From assembly GCF_003144115.1 (NCBI RefSeq), contig NW_020312017.1, forward strand, positions 426,845-490,844: a stretch of DNA of 64,000 bases. Direction: 5' to 3'. Source of the stretch: Tilletiopsis washingtonensis (taxonomy: Eukaryota; Basidiomycota; Exobasidiomycetes; Entylomatales). The notes under the pieces were generated by a model. It searched no databases. It saw only the letters and a list, made by a program, of their open reading frames with translations, and was not told where the DNA came from. Made by a program: the position numbers and the translations under genes. Every line of letters begins with the position of its first letter. Position 1 is the first letter of the stretch. This document shows positions 33,901 to 44,380 of this stretch, in pieces.

Positions 33901-36726
33901 GCCCGTCATCTCGTCGTACAACAACGCCACCATCTCGCTCAAGGAGGCGCAGCGCATGAACCCGCCGCCGCGGCCGCCAAGCCCCACGAGCCGGGCCCGG
34001 GCGCAGCGCGCGACCGCACGCGCCAACAAGGACCAGCTGACGGCCAAGGACGCGAGCGTGCTGATGGTGCGTTGTGCCGCGCCGCGATCTGCCGCCAAGG
34101 CTCACACCCCTGCAGGGCCTCGGACAGCCGGCAAACCTGCGGCAAGGTCCATAGTGAGTGTGCCTCTGGCTCCTCCACAGCTGCAACCTCTCGGCGCCCG
34201 TTCCTCGCCGCGCCTCGGTCTCGTCACAAGCGGCTTCTGCACACGATACCAATCACCAAGCGCCCCGTGCGCGTGCAAGAAGCCCTTTTCCCGCGTCTCT
34301 TACCCCATCCGCGCTAGCGTTCCCTCTCTGTCTCTCCCACTGTTCGCAGTCCCTTGGCGTGCTCAGCGATGCGAGTGCCAGGCCTCGCATGTGCTTGCTC
34401 GCCGTTCCATGTCTCTTGTGTTTCGGCCTTGCTCGCCTCGGCCAGGCGGAGGTGCCCGCCAAGGCGCTCCTGCTCCGCAAACGTTCGCACGCACCCCATA
34501 CATTGCCATGCCCTCTCTGCCCTCTTTCCGCATCTCGCGCCTCTCCGCCGGTGTTCCGTCACCTGCCTCGGAAGCTTCGTCTCGTGCCGTCCTTGTTCTT
34601 TGCCTCGCCCTCTGCCTTGCCTTGATTAGCCTCCTCACGCTTTCTCTTCTTATCACCCCTTTACTTGCCTTCTTCTCTCGTTGTCGTCGACTTCGACCTT
34701 TGACTTTCGCTTTATGCGGTACGTTGGCTTTCTTTCTTCACCCTTGCCTCTCTCTGCCTTGCCGCCCGTGCATTCACCCCACCACAGCCAAGACGCGCTG
34801 GTCCGAGCCGGCATGGCAGGCGTGGGCGCCGGCGGACAGCGCAGCAACATGGGCGCCATGGGCGAGAGCATGACGCGGCACACCAGGTCGACCTCGTCGC
34901 TGCGCAGCGCCGTGGGTGCGCTGGGCGGCCTTCGCAGCCGCTCGTCTTCCAAATCCCTGCACGAGCGCACTCAGAGTCAGCAGAGCGACTACGGCTCGGG
35001 CTCGGGTCATGGCGCACACTCGCGCTCCGCCAGCAGCAGCAACACCTCGCTCGTGCGCACACGCCGGCGCATGACGCCGCCGAGCGAGAAGCCAGAAGGC
35101 TCCGCGCCGGCCATCGAGGTATCGAGCCTGCAGCGCGAGCCCTCGTCGTCGTCTTTGCGAGGGCGCAGCGCCCGGGCGCTCCAGACGGCGGCTCAGAATG
35201 CGGCCAATCTGGCGCCGTTGCTCTTCACCAGCCAGCACGCTGCGATCGACCAGGATCGCTCGCCAGACGCGCGCGCTGCCGGCTACTACGGCGGCAACTA
35301 CACAAACGTGGAGATGTGAGCCGGGTCAGATCACGGCACGGGAACACTGCTGACAAACCTGCGCAGTGCTTGGGCGGAAGGAGTGCCCGTTGCTCTGCCA
35401 TCTGCTCGCTCGCCGCCTGATCATCGTATCGCCGAGCTGTCGCCCTTGGCAAGCTCCCAGCTGCAGGCCGACTCTTCACCGCTCGCGAGCTCTCAGCTGC
35501 TGGATGCCTATGACTGTGAGGGCCAGACACAAGCCGCGTCTCTGCTGCGTGCTGACTTGCATGGATGCCCAGTCCTCGACAGCGAGAAGACACCAACAGT
35601 CGAAACAGGTCCGTCACCACCACCTAAGGATGCGGCCAAAACGTCGTCGGCGGAGTCCACGCCTCGTCCCTGGGAGACCCGACGCGAGATGGGCGCGGTC
35701 AGTGCGCTCATCGCGGACCAGCTGGCCACTGCACGCAAGGCAGCCGGCCTGCAGCCCTTGAATGGACAGAGATGGTCGCCCGACGACAGCAAGTCGACGT
35801 CGCCAGAGCCGGCAAACTCGCGCTTCTGGAAGCAGCAGCAGCAGAAGCTCGAGCCGCTCCACCAACAGCGCAAGAGCCTGGCCACGTTCTCACTGCGCCA
35901 GGACGGCGAGTCCGGCTTTGAGCTCACGCCCGCCAGCTTTCCCACACCCGTCGAGCAGGACGACGTGGCGCCGCTCAAGAGTGCCCGGCGCTGGGTGCCA
36001 GAGGTGGCGGCGCCGTACTCGCCGGGAGCGGACAGCTTCGCCACGACGATCGAAGGCCGCGCTTCGCTGCTCTCCGGGGCACCGACTTCTGCGGGTGCCG
36101 CAACTGCAGACGAAACATACCGCCCAGCCTCGTGGCGGCGTCTGCCCGGCAACCGACCGCTCTCGCACGATGGCGTCTCCCCGCGCACGCTCGAAGTGCC
36201 CGGCGGACCGCACACGCCAGCGCTCACGCCCCCGCTCGCGCCGGGAGCCGGTCGCGGTCTGCAGCTCTTCAATCGCTTGGGCGCGCAGCAGAAGGCTGCC
36301 GAAAGCACGAGAGCCAGGCGTGCTTCCGGCAACCTCGGTCCGGCGCAGCTGGCGCATGACACGCGCCCCAGCATCTCCGTCTTCTCCACCTCGTCCGACG
36401 AGGCCTCGCCGCCGCCGCCGACGCCAAAGTCAAGCCGTCTGAGCCGGCCCAAGTCGGCCGGCGGTATGCGCTCGCTCGCGCACGCCAGCTTCTTCGGGCG
36501 CCGCATCAGCCCCTCCGAGGTGCCGCTGCGCGAGGCGAGAGAGAAGGGCAAGGCCGCACGGCCGCACGAGCGTTCGCTGCCGCCGCGTCCGCACTCGCAA
36601 GGACGCAACTCAGAGGGTCGCCTGGCGGCCGAGCACATTCCGCCCGTGCCAGTGCTGCACGCCGCGCCGGCAGCGGGGGGCAAGCGGCTCTCATGGCGGC
36701 GCCGCTCCGACGCCAGCCAGATCTGA
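30986..36726 (+). CDS. Boi1/Boi2-like SH3–SAM–PH polarity scaffold
   Basis: Large cortical scaffold; yeast Boi proteins link Cdc42, exocyst and lipids at growth sites. Exons: 30986–31180, 31299–32424, 32478–33848, 33900–34066, 34116–34153, 34788–35315 and 35367–36726, total 1,594 aa with all phases consistent. Order: SH3 at about 26–85 (WALHDFDAENPDEVSFRAGE, GDGWWQ, GETGLFP); coiled and charged stretch about 190–280; SAM at about 412–480 (WSVEEVVAWGRAKGWDEGAV, DVLMEMDVNILKEIDI); PH at about 795–890 (LEGWMKKKGERYNSWKPRY, YVSMKGYKVI, HYFSSDDPAMVRAWMKAL); then about 700 Ser/Pro-rich residues ending KRLSWRRRSDASQI. Proline motifs (NPPPRPPSP) may bind other SH3 domains. The joining of the last two exons across the 634-nt intron is inferred; a separate downstream transcript is possible. 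Confidence 0.88.
34154..34787 (+). other. Long pyrimidine-rich intron, possible internal promoter
   Basis: A 634-nt intron of the Boi-like gene, bounded by GTGAGT and a CACCACAG acceptor. Its right half (about 34490–34780) is dense in CTTT/TCTC/CCTT tracts, unlike the other introns here but like fungal promoter and leader sequence. The next exon contains in-frame ATG codons soon after the acceptor, so an internal start is conceivable. Confidence 0.5.
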
Positions 36727-36871
36727 CGCTTCGAGCCGGGCACACCACTCCAACACTCTCGCTATGACCCGCCACGCCACCTGCCGCCGACTCCGCTCAT
36801 GAGACCACCTCCACGCCCGTTTGTGCATCAATTATTCACTCATTGCCCATCGCCCTGCGCCGCGTGCCCGT

Positions 36872-38367
36872 CTAGACGAACTTGTGCGGCACAAAGTCCT
36901 TGCCGACGGCGTCTGGCAGGTCGTCGCCCGGCAGGAAGAAGCGCTTGACGCCGCTCTCGGAGATGTCGACCATGCGGATGGTGCCGCCCTGGGCAAGGAT
37001 GCGTCAGCGGGGTTGTGCAAACAAGGCTGACGCTGTGCTCACTGAAGAGCCGTCTCGCCGCATTGCAAGCGCCAGAGCTGAGAGACGGGGTCAGCGGCGC
37101 GTCGTCGGGAAGCAGAGGCGCGAGACTCACCCTCGCGCACAAACTTGAGCGTCTGTGAGGGAGCGCTCGTCAGCAAGTGTCGAGAGCCGCCGGCACATGA
37201 CACGCACCTCGTCACGACCCCAGCCCTCCTTCCACGTCGCGTCGCAGTAGCCGTAGATGTACGTCGAGCCGGAGCCTGCCGCCACAGGTCAGCACATGCC
37301 GTGTACAATGCCACGCCAGACGCACCGCCGATGGCCCACGGCTGCTTGAAGAGGCCGCCGCCGAGCGGCACGTTGTACACGCTGCCGCCACTCCGCTTGT
37401 CCCAGCCGGCGACGATGATGCCGGCGCTGAGGCGGTCCTTGTTCGAGTAGCAGATCTCCTGGAAGAGCTGCGCGGCGACGGCGACGCGCGGCGCCTCGTC
37501 GTGCTGCACTGAGACCATGCCGAGGTGGTAGGAGACCATGTCGGCCACCGCCTGCGTGTCGGCGGCGGAGCCGGAGCGGCAGCAGTAGATGCGGTCGGAG
37601 ATGTGCGTGAGCTTGTCCGTCACGCGGTTGGCCTGCGATTGCAGTGTCAGCAGTTGCAGACAAGGCATGCCCTGTGTGCAAGCGAGAGGTCCAGGTGGAG
37701 TGCTGGACACAGCTGCTGAAATCTGCGACGTCGGCTGCTGCTGAGGCAAGCCATCGCTATCCACCGAAGCTCTGGTCCTACTCTGCACAACACCCAGCCG
37801 CTGCCTCTCCGCTACTGCTGTCCAGCTCCACCCAGCGGGCACGGCCACTCACGATGTACGAGCCCATCGTTGTCCGCGAGTCGGCGCCCATGATGACGCC
37901 GCCGTCATACGCGACGGCCATGATCGACGTCTGTAGATCGGCGAAGGGTGTCAGCGCAAGAACACAAGCAAGGCTGGCGGCCTCGATCGGGACGAGAAGC
38001 GAACGGCACGCGCGGGCGGCGAGCCTGCCGCTCTTCGCTTGCGGCTCTAGCGCAGCGGCAGCTCCAGCGGGCAGCAACGCTATGCAAGTGCATCGCAGCG
38101 GCCAGCATCCTGTTGCGTACAGGGCTGCCCTGCGCGCTGCGCCCTGCCATGCGCTGCAGATCTGCCTCTGGCTTGCGGCGGCACGTCGGGCAGGCCCGCA
38201 ACATCGCTGCGTGCTGTGCTGGCTGTGCTGCTACGCCTCTGTGCGGCAGGCTGCACACTGCCACCGTCTGTGGCCCTTGTATGCCGCGGCCGCAGCCGGC
38301 CTCGTGCGGCACTCACGCCCAGGTCCATCTCGCCGGCCTTGAGGCGGGCCATGTCGAGGGCCTGCAT
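36872..38367 (-). CDS. PRE3: 20S proteasome subunit beta-1 (caspase-like)
   Basis: Catalytic core subunit that cleaves after acidic residues, 225-aa precursor. Exons: 38367–38317, 37930–37853, 37632–37326, 37275–37208, 37152–37131, 37076–37042 and 36988–36872. The 17-residue propeptide ends in Gly, and the mature chain starts at the next exon with Thr1 ([11 protein letters not shown]). Asp17 (GADSRTT) and Lys33 (RVTDK) complete the active site. Other beta-1 hallmarks: [74 protein letters not shown], and [20 protein letters not shown]. The first intron (37931–38316, 386 nt) separates propeptide from Thr1 exactly. Exons 5 and 6 are 22 and 35 nt. Confidence 0.96.
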
Positions 38368-38946
38368 GGCGGGCTGCGTGTGTGGGAGATGCGAGAGGCT
38401 GGGCGTACGGGGGAAGATGCGTCACGAGCGCTGCAGGGTGTGCGACTGAGTGTGGCTTGGTGCGGTGTGCCGGCGGGAGAGGGGTGCGGTGCCGGTGGAG
38501 TGGAGCGAGGCGTGCCTCTGGCTGCTGAGCTGCAAGCCTCGAGGGAGTGACGCGTCGTCCGTGCGCCGCGAGCCTCAGGGAGCAGCGCGGCGCGGGGAGT
38601 CGCACACGCGCGCCGCCAGGAGGCCCAAGCCCACCAGCTCGCACCTCCATAGCATGCTGCCCCTTGCTCCTTCCTGCCTCCACGCCGGCCACCCAACACC
38701 TGACGCTCAGCACCCGCAGCCGCATCACACACACGCACCCGCCCGTCCTGCCTGCGCGCCACGACCCTCGCACACGTCCGCCTCACGACCCGCTCCGGCG
38801 CCCTCGTCGCCGAGCACTTCACGCCTCACGTCCTTCTCGCACGCGCCGCGCGTCACCCACGCGCACACGCCGCTGCCGCGCCTGCCGCGCCTCGAGCACT
38901 TGCACCTCTCTCCTCGCTCGCTGCCGCAGCGCAGCCGCTCGCAGCC
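38368..38946. other. Divergent promoter region, PRE3 / CNB1
   Basis: 579 bp between the divergent proteasome and calcineurin B starts. The CNB1-proximal 250 bp is CAC/CTCG-rich; I saw no coding sequence. I did not find a sequence I would confidently call an Rpn4-type proteasome element (GGTGGCAAA). Confidence 0.5.
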
Positions 38947-40314
38947 ATGGGCCAGCAGGGCTCGCAGCTCCTCTCGGAGATCGAGCAGAACTCCAACTGT
39001 GAGTGCGGGCTGCGGCGCACAGGCGCGCACGGGCGGTACTCGGGCCGATCAGGGCGATGGCTGGGCCGGTAGAGGACGCATGCTGGTGGAACTGCCGGAT
39101 GGGGCAGGCGGAGCAGCTGGCATGTTGGCCAGCGCCGAGCTGCGCAGGAACGCGTTGGCGCCGGGCCGCTGGTCAGCCATACACTGCTTGTGCGAGAGCA
39201 TCACACCGCCAGAGCTCCTGGCTTCCGCCTGGCTGTGCCGAGCCGCATACGCACTGCGGCTGCGAGACTGCTGCTAGAGCTACGCTGTGTGCCAAGCAGT
39301 GCGCTCGAGTGTGCAAATTGCAGCTGGAGTGGGGCTCGAGCGCACAGTGACAGCGCGGCGAGACAGCACCGAAGAGGCGCAGCGCAATCTGCGCTCGCAC
39401 CACGAGGGGCGTTGGACACGCATGCGTGCGCGCTGCATGAAGTGTGTCGCCACAGTCTGCTCACCCCATTCCCGGCAGTCTCCGGTCCCGAGATCAACCG
39501 TCTCAAGAAACGCTTCATGAAGCTGGATCGCGACGGCAGCGGCAGCATTGACAAGGACGAGTTCCTGCAGATCCCCGCCATCGCAAATAACCCGCTGGCG
39601 CTGCGGATGATTGCCATCTTCGACGAGGAGTGAGTGGCGGCGAGTGGGATGGAGAGCGCGCGTGAGGAGGCGGGCTGCGGGAGCGCGCACCAGAGTAGTC
39701 AGGAGGGAGAGCAGTGGAGGCCGAGGCTGGCTATCACTGCGGAAAGTGCGCTGAGGGCGCAGGTGCCGCGCTCTTGGAAGCCTGCGAGCGCTGGATGCAG
39801 CACATATCCTCCCGCGCATGTTGAGTCGAGCGCATCGTCGCACGATTGCCTCTCCTGGTCATTTGCTCACACCACGGCCCGCAGCGGAGGCGGCACTGTC
39901 GACTTCCAGGAGTTTGTCGCCGGCCTGAGCGCGTTCAGCAACCAAGGGTCACGCGAGGAGAAGCTGCGGTGTGAGTGTCCCTGCCGCGCGAGGCGCCCGC
40001 CAGCATGCTCACCCTCCCGCCAGTCGCGTTCAAGGTGTACGACATGGACCGCGACGGCGCCATCTCCAACGGCGAGCTCTTCCTCGTGCTCAAGATGATG
40101 GTCGGCAACAACCTCAAGGACCAGCAGCTGCAGCAGATCGTCGACAAGACGATCATGGAGGCCGACAAGGACGGCGATGGCAAGCTCGACTTTGCCGAGT
40201 TCCAGGAGATGGTGAGCGCGGCAAGCGCGGCTGTGCTGGGCGGTGCTGATGCGTCTTGCACAGGTGGCCAACACAGATATCGCACGGCAGCTCACGCTCG
40301 AGGACTTGTTCTGA
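38947..40314 (+). CDS. CNB1: Calcineurin regulatory subunit B
   Basis: Ca2+-binding regulatory chain of the phosphatase calcineurin, 175 aa. Exons: 38947–38998, 39479–39629, 39885–39970, 40024–40211 and 40264–40314. The N terminus MGQQGS is a myristoylation-type signal. Four EF hands are visible: [12 protein letters not shown], the [12 protein letters not shown] loop formed across the second intron, [12 protein letters not shown] and [12 protein letters not shown]. The C-terminal [10 protein letters not shown] resembles the family end. Length equals that of other fungal Cnb1 proteins. The first two introns are long (480 and 255 nt) while the last two are 53 and 52 nt. Myristoylation and partner binding are inferred from the family. 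Confidence 0.96.
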
Positions 40315-40524
40315 CGGCCCGCGGTGCCGCCGCCGCCCACAACGGAAGCGGGAATGAGACGTCTTGCTGCATGCTGCTCATGAGTGAAGGAAGGCGAGCG
40401 CCGCAGCGAGGGTGACATGGGCGAGACAGGGTGACTGGACTACAGCGGACCGAGGGCACACTGGCGGCGTGGAGCAGGAGGGAGGCGGCGAGGCGCAAGC
40501 CGGGCTACGTCTTGGCCGTCCAGC

Positions 40525-41670
40525 TCAATCGTCGTCCTCCTCCTCCGATGTGCCGCTGGCGAGCTCAATGTCGGTGTCGTCTGCAAACCGCTCAGCAGCA
40601 GCGCGCTTAGCGGCGGTGCCCGTGGCAGGCCGAGGAGCCGCGCCAGAGCCCGAGGCCGAGCTACTAGAGCGGGAGCTCACGGCGAGTCGAGGTGCCGAGC
40701 CCGAGCTGTGGCGCGAGGCGGACCGAGGTGCCGTGCCCGCGCCCGAGGCGAGTCGAGGTGCTGAGCCAGAGCGCGAGGCAGAACGGTGCGACGAGCCGCT
40801 CGAGGCGGACGTGGAGCGCATGGCCGAGGCGCTGGAACGCGAGGCAGCGTGCATGGCCGAGCTGCTGGAGCGCGGCGGCGCAGCCTTTGCGCTCTGCGCC
40901 GCAGACTGCCGGCGCTGCTCGGCGGCAGCCTTGGCCCAAGGAGCTGCGTCTGCCTCGGGCGTCGCGGGCACCAGCACCTTGGCCTGCGTGGCCGGAGGGG
41001 TCTGCGGCGCGGCGGTGTCGGACGTCTCGCTCTCGGAGAGCAGCCTCTCCACGACAGACGCATCCGAGCCCTCCTCTTCCTCCTCATCTGCTGCGGCTGC
41101 AGCCTCGGCGGCCAGCTTGTCGTAGCGCGCCTGCTCGTGCTTGAAAAGCGGGATGCGTGCGTGTGCCTCCTCGGCAGGACCGCCCTTGTGGCGGTACAGC
41201 TGCATCGGCGGCGTCAGCGCAGTCGAGCGCACGCATGCAGACCCGCCCGCACCTTGCCGTCGACGCGCCACGGCGCCTTGTACGCGCCACGCTTGGTCTG
41301 CGTGCGGGTCGAGTGACGACTGCCCGACGGCTCGCGCTCGTCATTCTCCTCGTCGCTGTCGCGGCGTGCGCGCTTCTTGCTGCCTTTGCTGCCCTTGCCC
41401 TTTGCGCCTTTCTTGCGCTTCGATCTCGAGCTCGTCGGCTCCTCCTCGTCGGCGTCGTAGCCGCGCAGCTCCTTGCGGCGGCGTGCAGAGTTGACAGAGG
41501 TGCCGTCGGGGCGGTGCTGCGGCGCGTACGAGATGTGCCTGGCGCAGGCGCACGGAGAGCGCGTCAGCCGGCGCAGCCGAGCGACACCCTCACGGCCACA
41601 CTCACGGCCGTGGGCGCAGGGAGCTGCGCGGCTGAGCCGGCGCCTGGCTGCCGCCGGAGGACGCAGGCAT
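40525..41670 (-). CDS. Hypothetical low-complexity, probably nuclear protein
   Basis: Predicted 341-aa protein that I do not recognise. Exons: 41670–41606, 41538–41253 and 41199–40525; phases agree. The N-terminal third has ISYAPQHRPDGTS, then a Lys-rich cluster (SKRKKGAKGKGSKGSKKRAR) that could be a nuclear localisation signal. A better-ordered core spans the second intron: RGAYKAPWRVDGKLYRHKGG, followed by ARIPLFKHEQARYDKLAAEA. The rest is acidic (ADEEEEEGSDAS), then a Ser/Arg/Ala-rich tail with short repeats of SGSAPRLA/AGTAPRSA type, ending in SEEEDDD. Alternating basic and acidic tracts suggest a chromatin or nucleolar role, but that is a guess. The first exon is small and its ATG is chosen because it restores phase. 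Confidence 0.65.
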
Positions 41671-42150
41671 GTGCGAGTGATGGCGCAGAGGGGCAGATGG
41701 AGGTGGCAGGCAGCGGCCAGCGTGCGCGATGCGGGCGTGATCCAGACGTCGTGCCCGCCGCGCGCTCGGACCACGCTTCGGCCCAGCGCGGCCGTCGAGA
41801 GCGGGCCCGCTATCTTCCGCATCGAGGGCAAGCCGCAGCCTGCCGCTCTGAGCGCAAGGCAGGCGCTCTGCGGCCGCCTGCCTGCGTGTTGTGTAGCCCG
41901 ATTAGGAGTTAGAGTGCGAGGCGGTGCTGCCCGGACGTGTGAGAGCGGCGTGAGCCAGCACACGCGCCGTGGGAGCAGGCGCGCCCATCACGTGGGCGAC
42001 TACAACCCCGGCTCAAGCTCGGCTTCAGCGGCGGTTGTATTGCCCGCTGCGCTGCACCTCGCACACGCTTTCTTCTCGCGCGGCAGCGCAGCGGCGACAC
42101 GGACAAGGACGCATCGGCCGCCGCCTCGCCTGCTCCCACCACATCACACC
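41671..42150. other. Divergent promoter region, hypothetical gene / eIF3d
   Basis: 480 bp between divergent starts. The right end (about 42040–42150) has TGCCCGCTGCGCTGC and CTTTCTTCTCG followed by CAC-rich leader sequence before the eIF3d ATG. No gene was recognised. Confidence 0.5.
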
Positions 42151-44259
42151 ATGGCCTCCTTCACCCTGCCCGCGCTCGCAGAGACGCCCGACGCATGGGG
42201 CCCGCCCGCCGAGCCGTCGGGCTCGCACAGCGTGCTGCCGCCCGACTTTGGTGCGTGCCGCGTGTGCACCCCGGTCGTGCCTGGCTAACCTGCTCCTGCA
42301 GAGGGCATCCCCTTCGTGCCCTTCGCCAAGTCCGACAAGATCGGCCGCATCGCCGACTGGAACGCCACGAGCGACAACGCCAGCGTCGCCGGCGACCGCG
42401 GGCGCGGCGGCCGCAGCGGCCGCGGTGGCCGCGACGGCGGCGCACAGAGCTACGGCGCCGGCGCGGCCGCCTCGACGTTCGCCTACTTCCACGGCGACGA
42501 CGAGGCCACCTTCTCCGTCGTCGACAACGCCAAGGCGGCGCCGCGCGGCCGTGGCGGTCTGGCGAGCTTCTCGCGCGGCCGCGGCCGCGGCGGTGCCCGT
42601 GGCGGCGCTCGCGGTGCGGCGCCCACACGCGGCGGTGCCCGGGGCACAGGTCGGGGCGGCGTGGCGGCGCGCGGCGGTGCTGCACGGAGGGGCGGCTGGA
42701 AGGACTGGGACAAGGTGAGTGCAGAGTGGCGAGTGCATGATGCTTGGGAGGCGAGGCATAGGAGCGGCGTAGAGATGCGGGCAAGGACTTGCATCTGTGC
42801 ACGCCTTTGCGCCCGCTCTGCCTCTCTACTCGACCCTCTCGCGCACATGGCTGACCCATGTGCAGCCGCAACGCGTGCGTGACCCGTCCGTCGACGTGGG
42901 CGCCGAGTGGGAGCAGCTCGAGGAGATCGACTTCAGCCGCCTCAGCAAGCTGCGTCTCGAGGTGGGCGAGCCGACGGAGATGTGAGTAGCTCTGCCGCCG
43001 GCACATGCTCTGCAATGCTCACCGCATCCCTTGCAGCTCCGCACACGGCACGCTGTACGAGTACGACCGTGCCTACGACCGCATCTCGTCGGTGCGCTTC
43101 GAGAAGCCGCTGCAGCCGCTCGACCGCGTGCGCTACAACCCCACCACCCACGACGACCCCATCCTCCTCGACGAGGCTGCCAAGCCCGCACAGGCCGGCG
43201 CCGACGGCACTGCCGCGCCCGTGCGCATCTTCGCCACCGACTCCATCCTTGCGCTGCTCATGACGGCCAACCGCTCGCTCTACCCGTGGGACGTCGTCGT
43301 GACCGTCGACCCCGTCGGCAACATCTTCCTCGACAAGCGCGACGGCGGCGCCTTTGACTTTGTCTCGGTCAACGAGAACGCCGCCGACCCGCCGCTGGAC
43401 GCCAACGAGGCGGCCGCGCTGGCCGACGGCAAGGACGCCAAGAGCGCCACGGCCGTCAACAGCATCAACACGCCGGGCAACCTCAGCCTCGAGGCCACGT
43501 TTATCAACCAGAACTTCGCCTTCCAGGTCGTCAACGAGAAGAAGAGCAAGCAGCTGCCCGGCGGCCCGAACCCGTTCTACGACGCCGCCGCCGAGACGGA
43601 CACGCTGGCGTCGTGCGGCTACCGCTACCGCAAGTGGGACGTCTCGTCGTCGGCCGACGAGCCCGTCGAGATCTACGTGCGCACGGAGGTCGATGCGCTG
43701 CTGCCGCCGGCGAGCAAGGGCGCCGCGCCGCAGTACATCACCATCAAGACGCTCAACGAGTTCGACTCGCGTGCTCAGGGTGCCGGCGGCGCGCCCGACT
43801 GGCGCTCGAAGCTCGACGCGCAGCGCGGTGCTGTCGTGGCGACCGAGATGAAGAACAACAGCGCCAAGCTGGCTCGCTTCGCTGTGCAGAGCATCCTTGC
43901 CGGTGCCGACAACATGAAGATGGGGTGAGCCTGCTTAATCCGAGCGCAACCACGCAGCCGCTGACACTCCGCTGCGCAGCTACATCTCGCGCGCCAACGC
44001 CCGCGACGCCTCGCGCCATGTCATCCTCGGCACGCAGTGGTATAAGCCGCGCGAGTTTGCCGCCCAGATCAACGTCAACCTCGCCAACGGCTGGGGCATC
44101 GTGCGCACGATTGCCGACCTGGCGCGCAAGGCGACGGCCGAGCCGGGCATGACGAGCAAGTTTGTGCTCATGAAGGACCCGAACAAGCAGGTGCTGCGCT
44201 TCTACCGCGTGCCCGCGACGTGGGGCACCGAGGACGACGAGGAGCTCGGCGAGGAGTAG
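42151..44259 (+). CDS. Translation initiation factor eIF3 subunit D
   Basis: Subunit of the eIF3 complex that contacts the 40S ribosome and, in animals, can bind the mRNA cap; fission yeast calls it Moe1. Exons: 42151–42250, 42302–42714, 42866–42981, 43037–43924 and 43980–44259, total 598 aa. N-terminal family motif: EGIPFVPFAKSDKIGRIADW. Core motifs: DPSVDVGAEWEQLEEIDFSR, YEYDRAYDRISSVRFEKPLQ, ATDSILALLMTANRSLYPWD, then ANIFLDKRDGG-type, ANPFYDA-type and RYRKWDVSS strands. The end has HVILGTQWYKPREFAAQINV and NLANGWGIVRTI, with an acidic tail DDEELGEE. Residues about 70–165 form a marked Arg/Gly-rich tract (GRGGRSGRGGR, GRGRGGARGGARG). Confidence 0.95.
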
Positions 44260-44380
44260 ACGCTGCGACGACGAGTCAGGCACCACTGCTGGCCGCGCCT
44301 CTGTGCTTCTCTATTCGCCCCCACCACCCAAAATGGACCGCCGTTGTCTGATCGTTGAGTTGTGTGCATTGCGTGGCACA

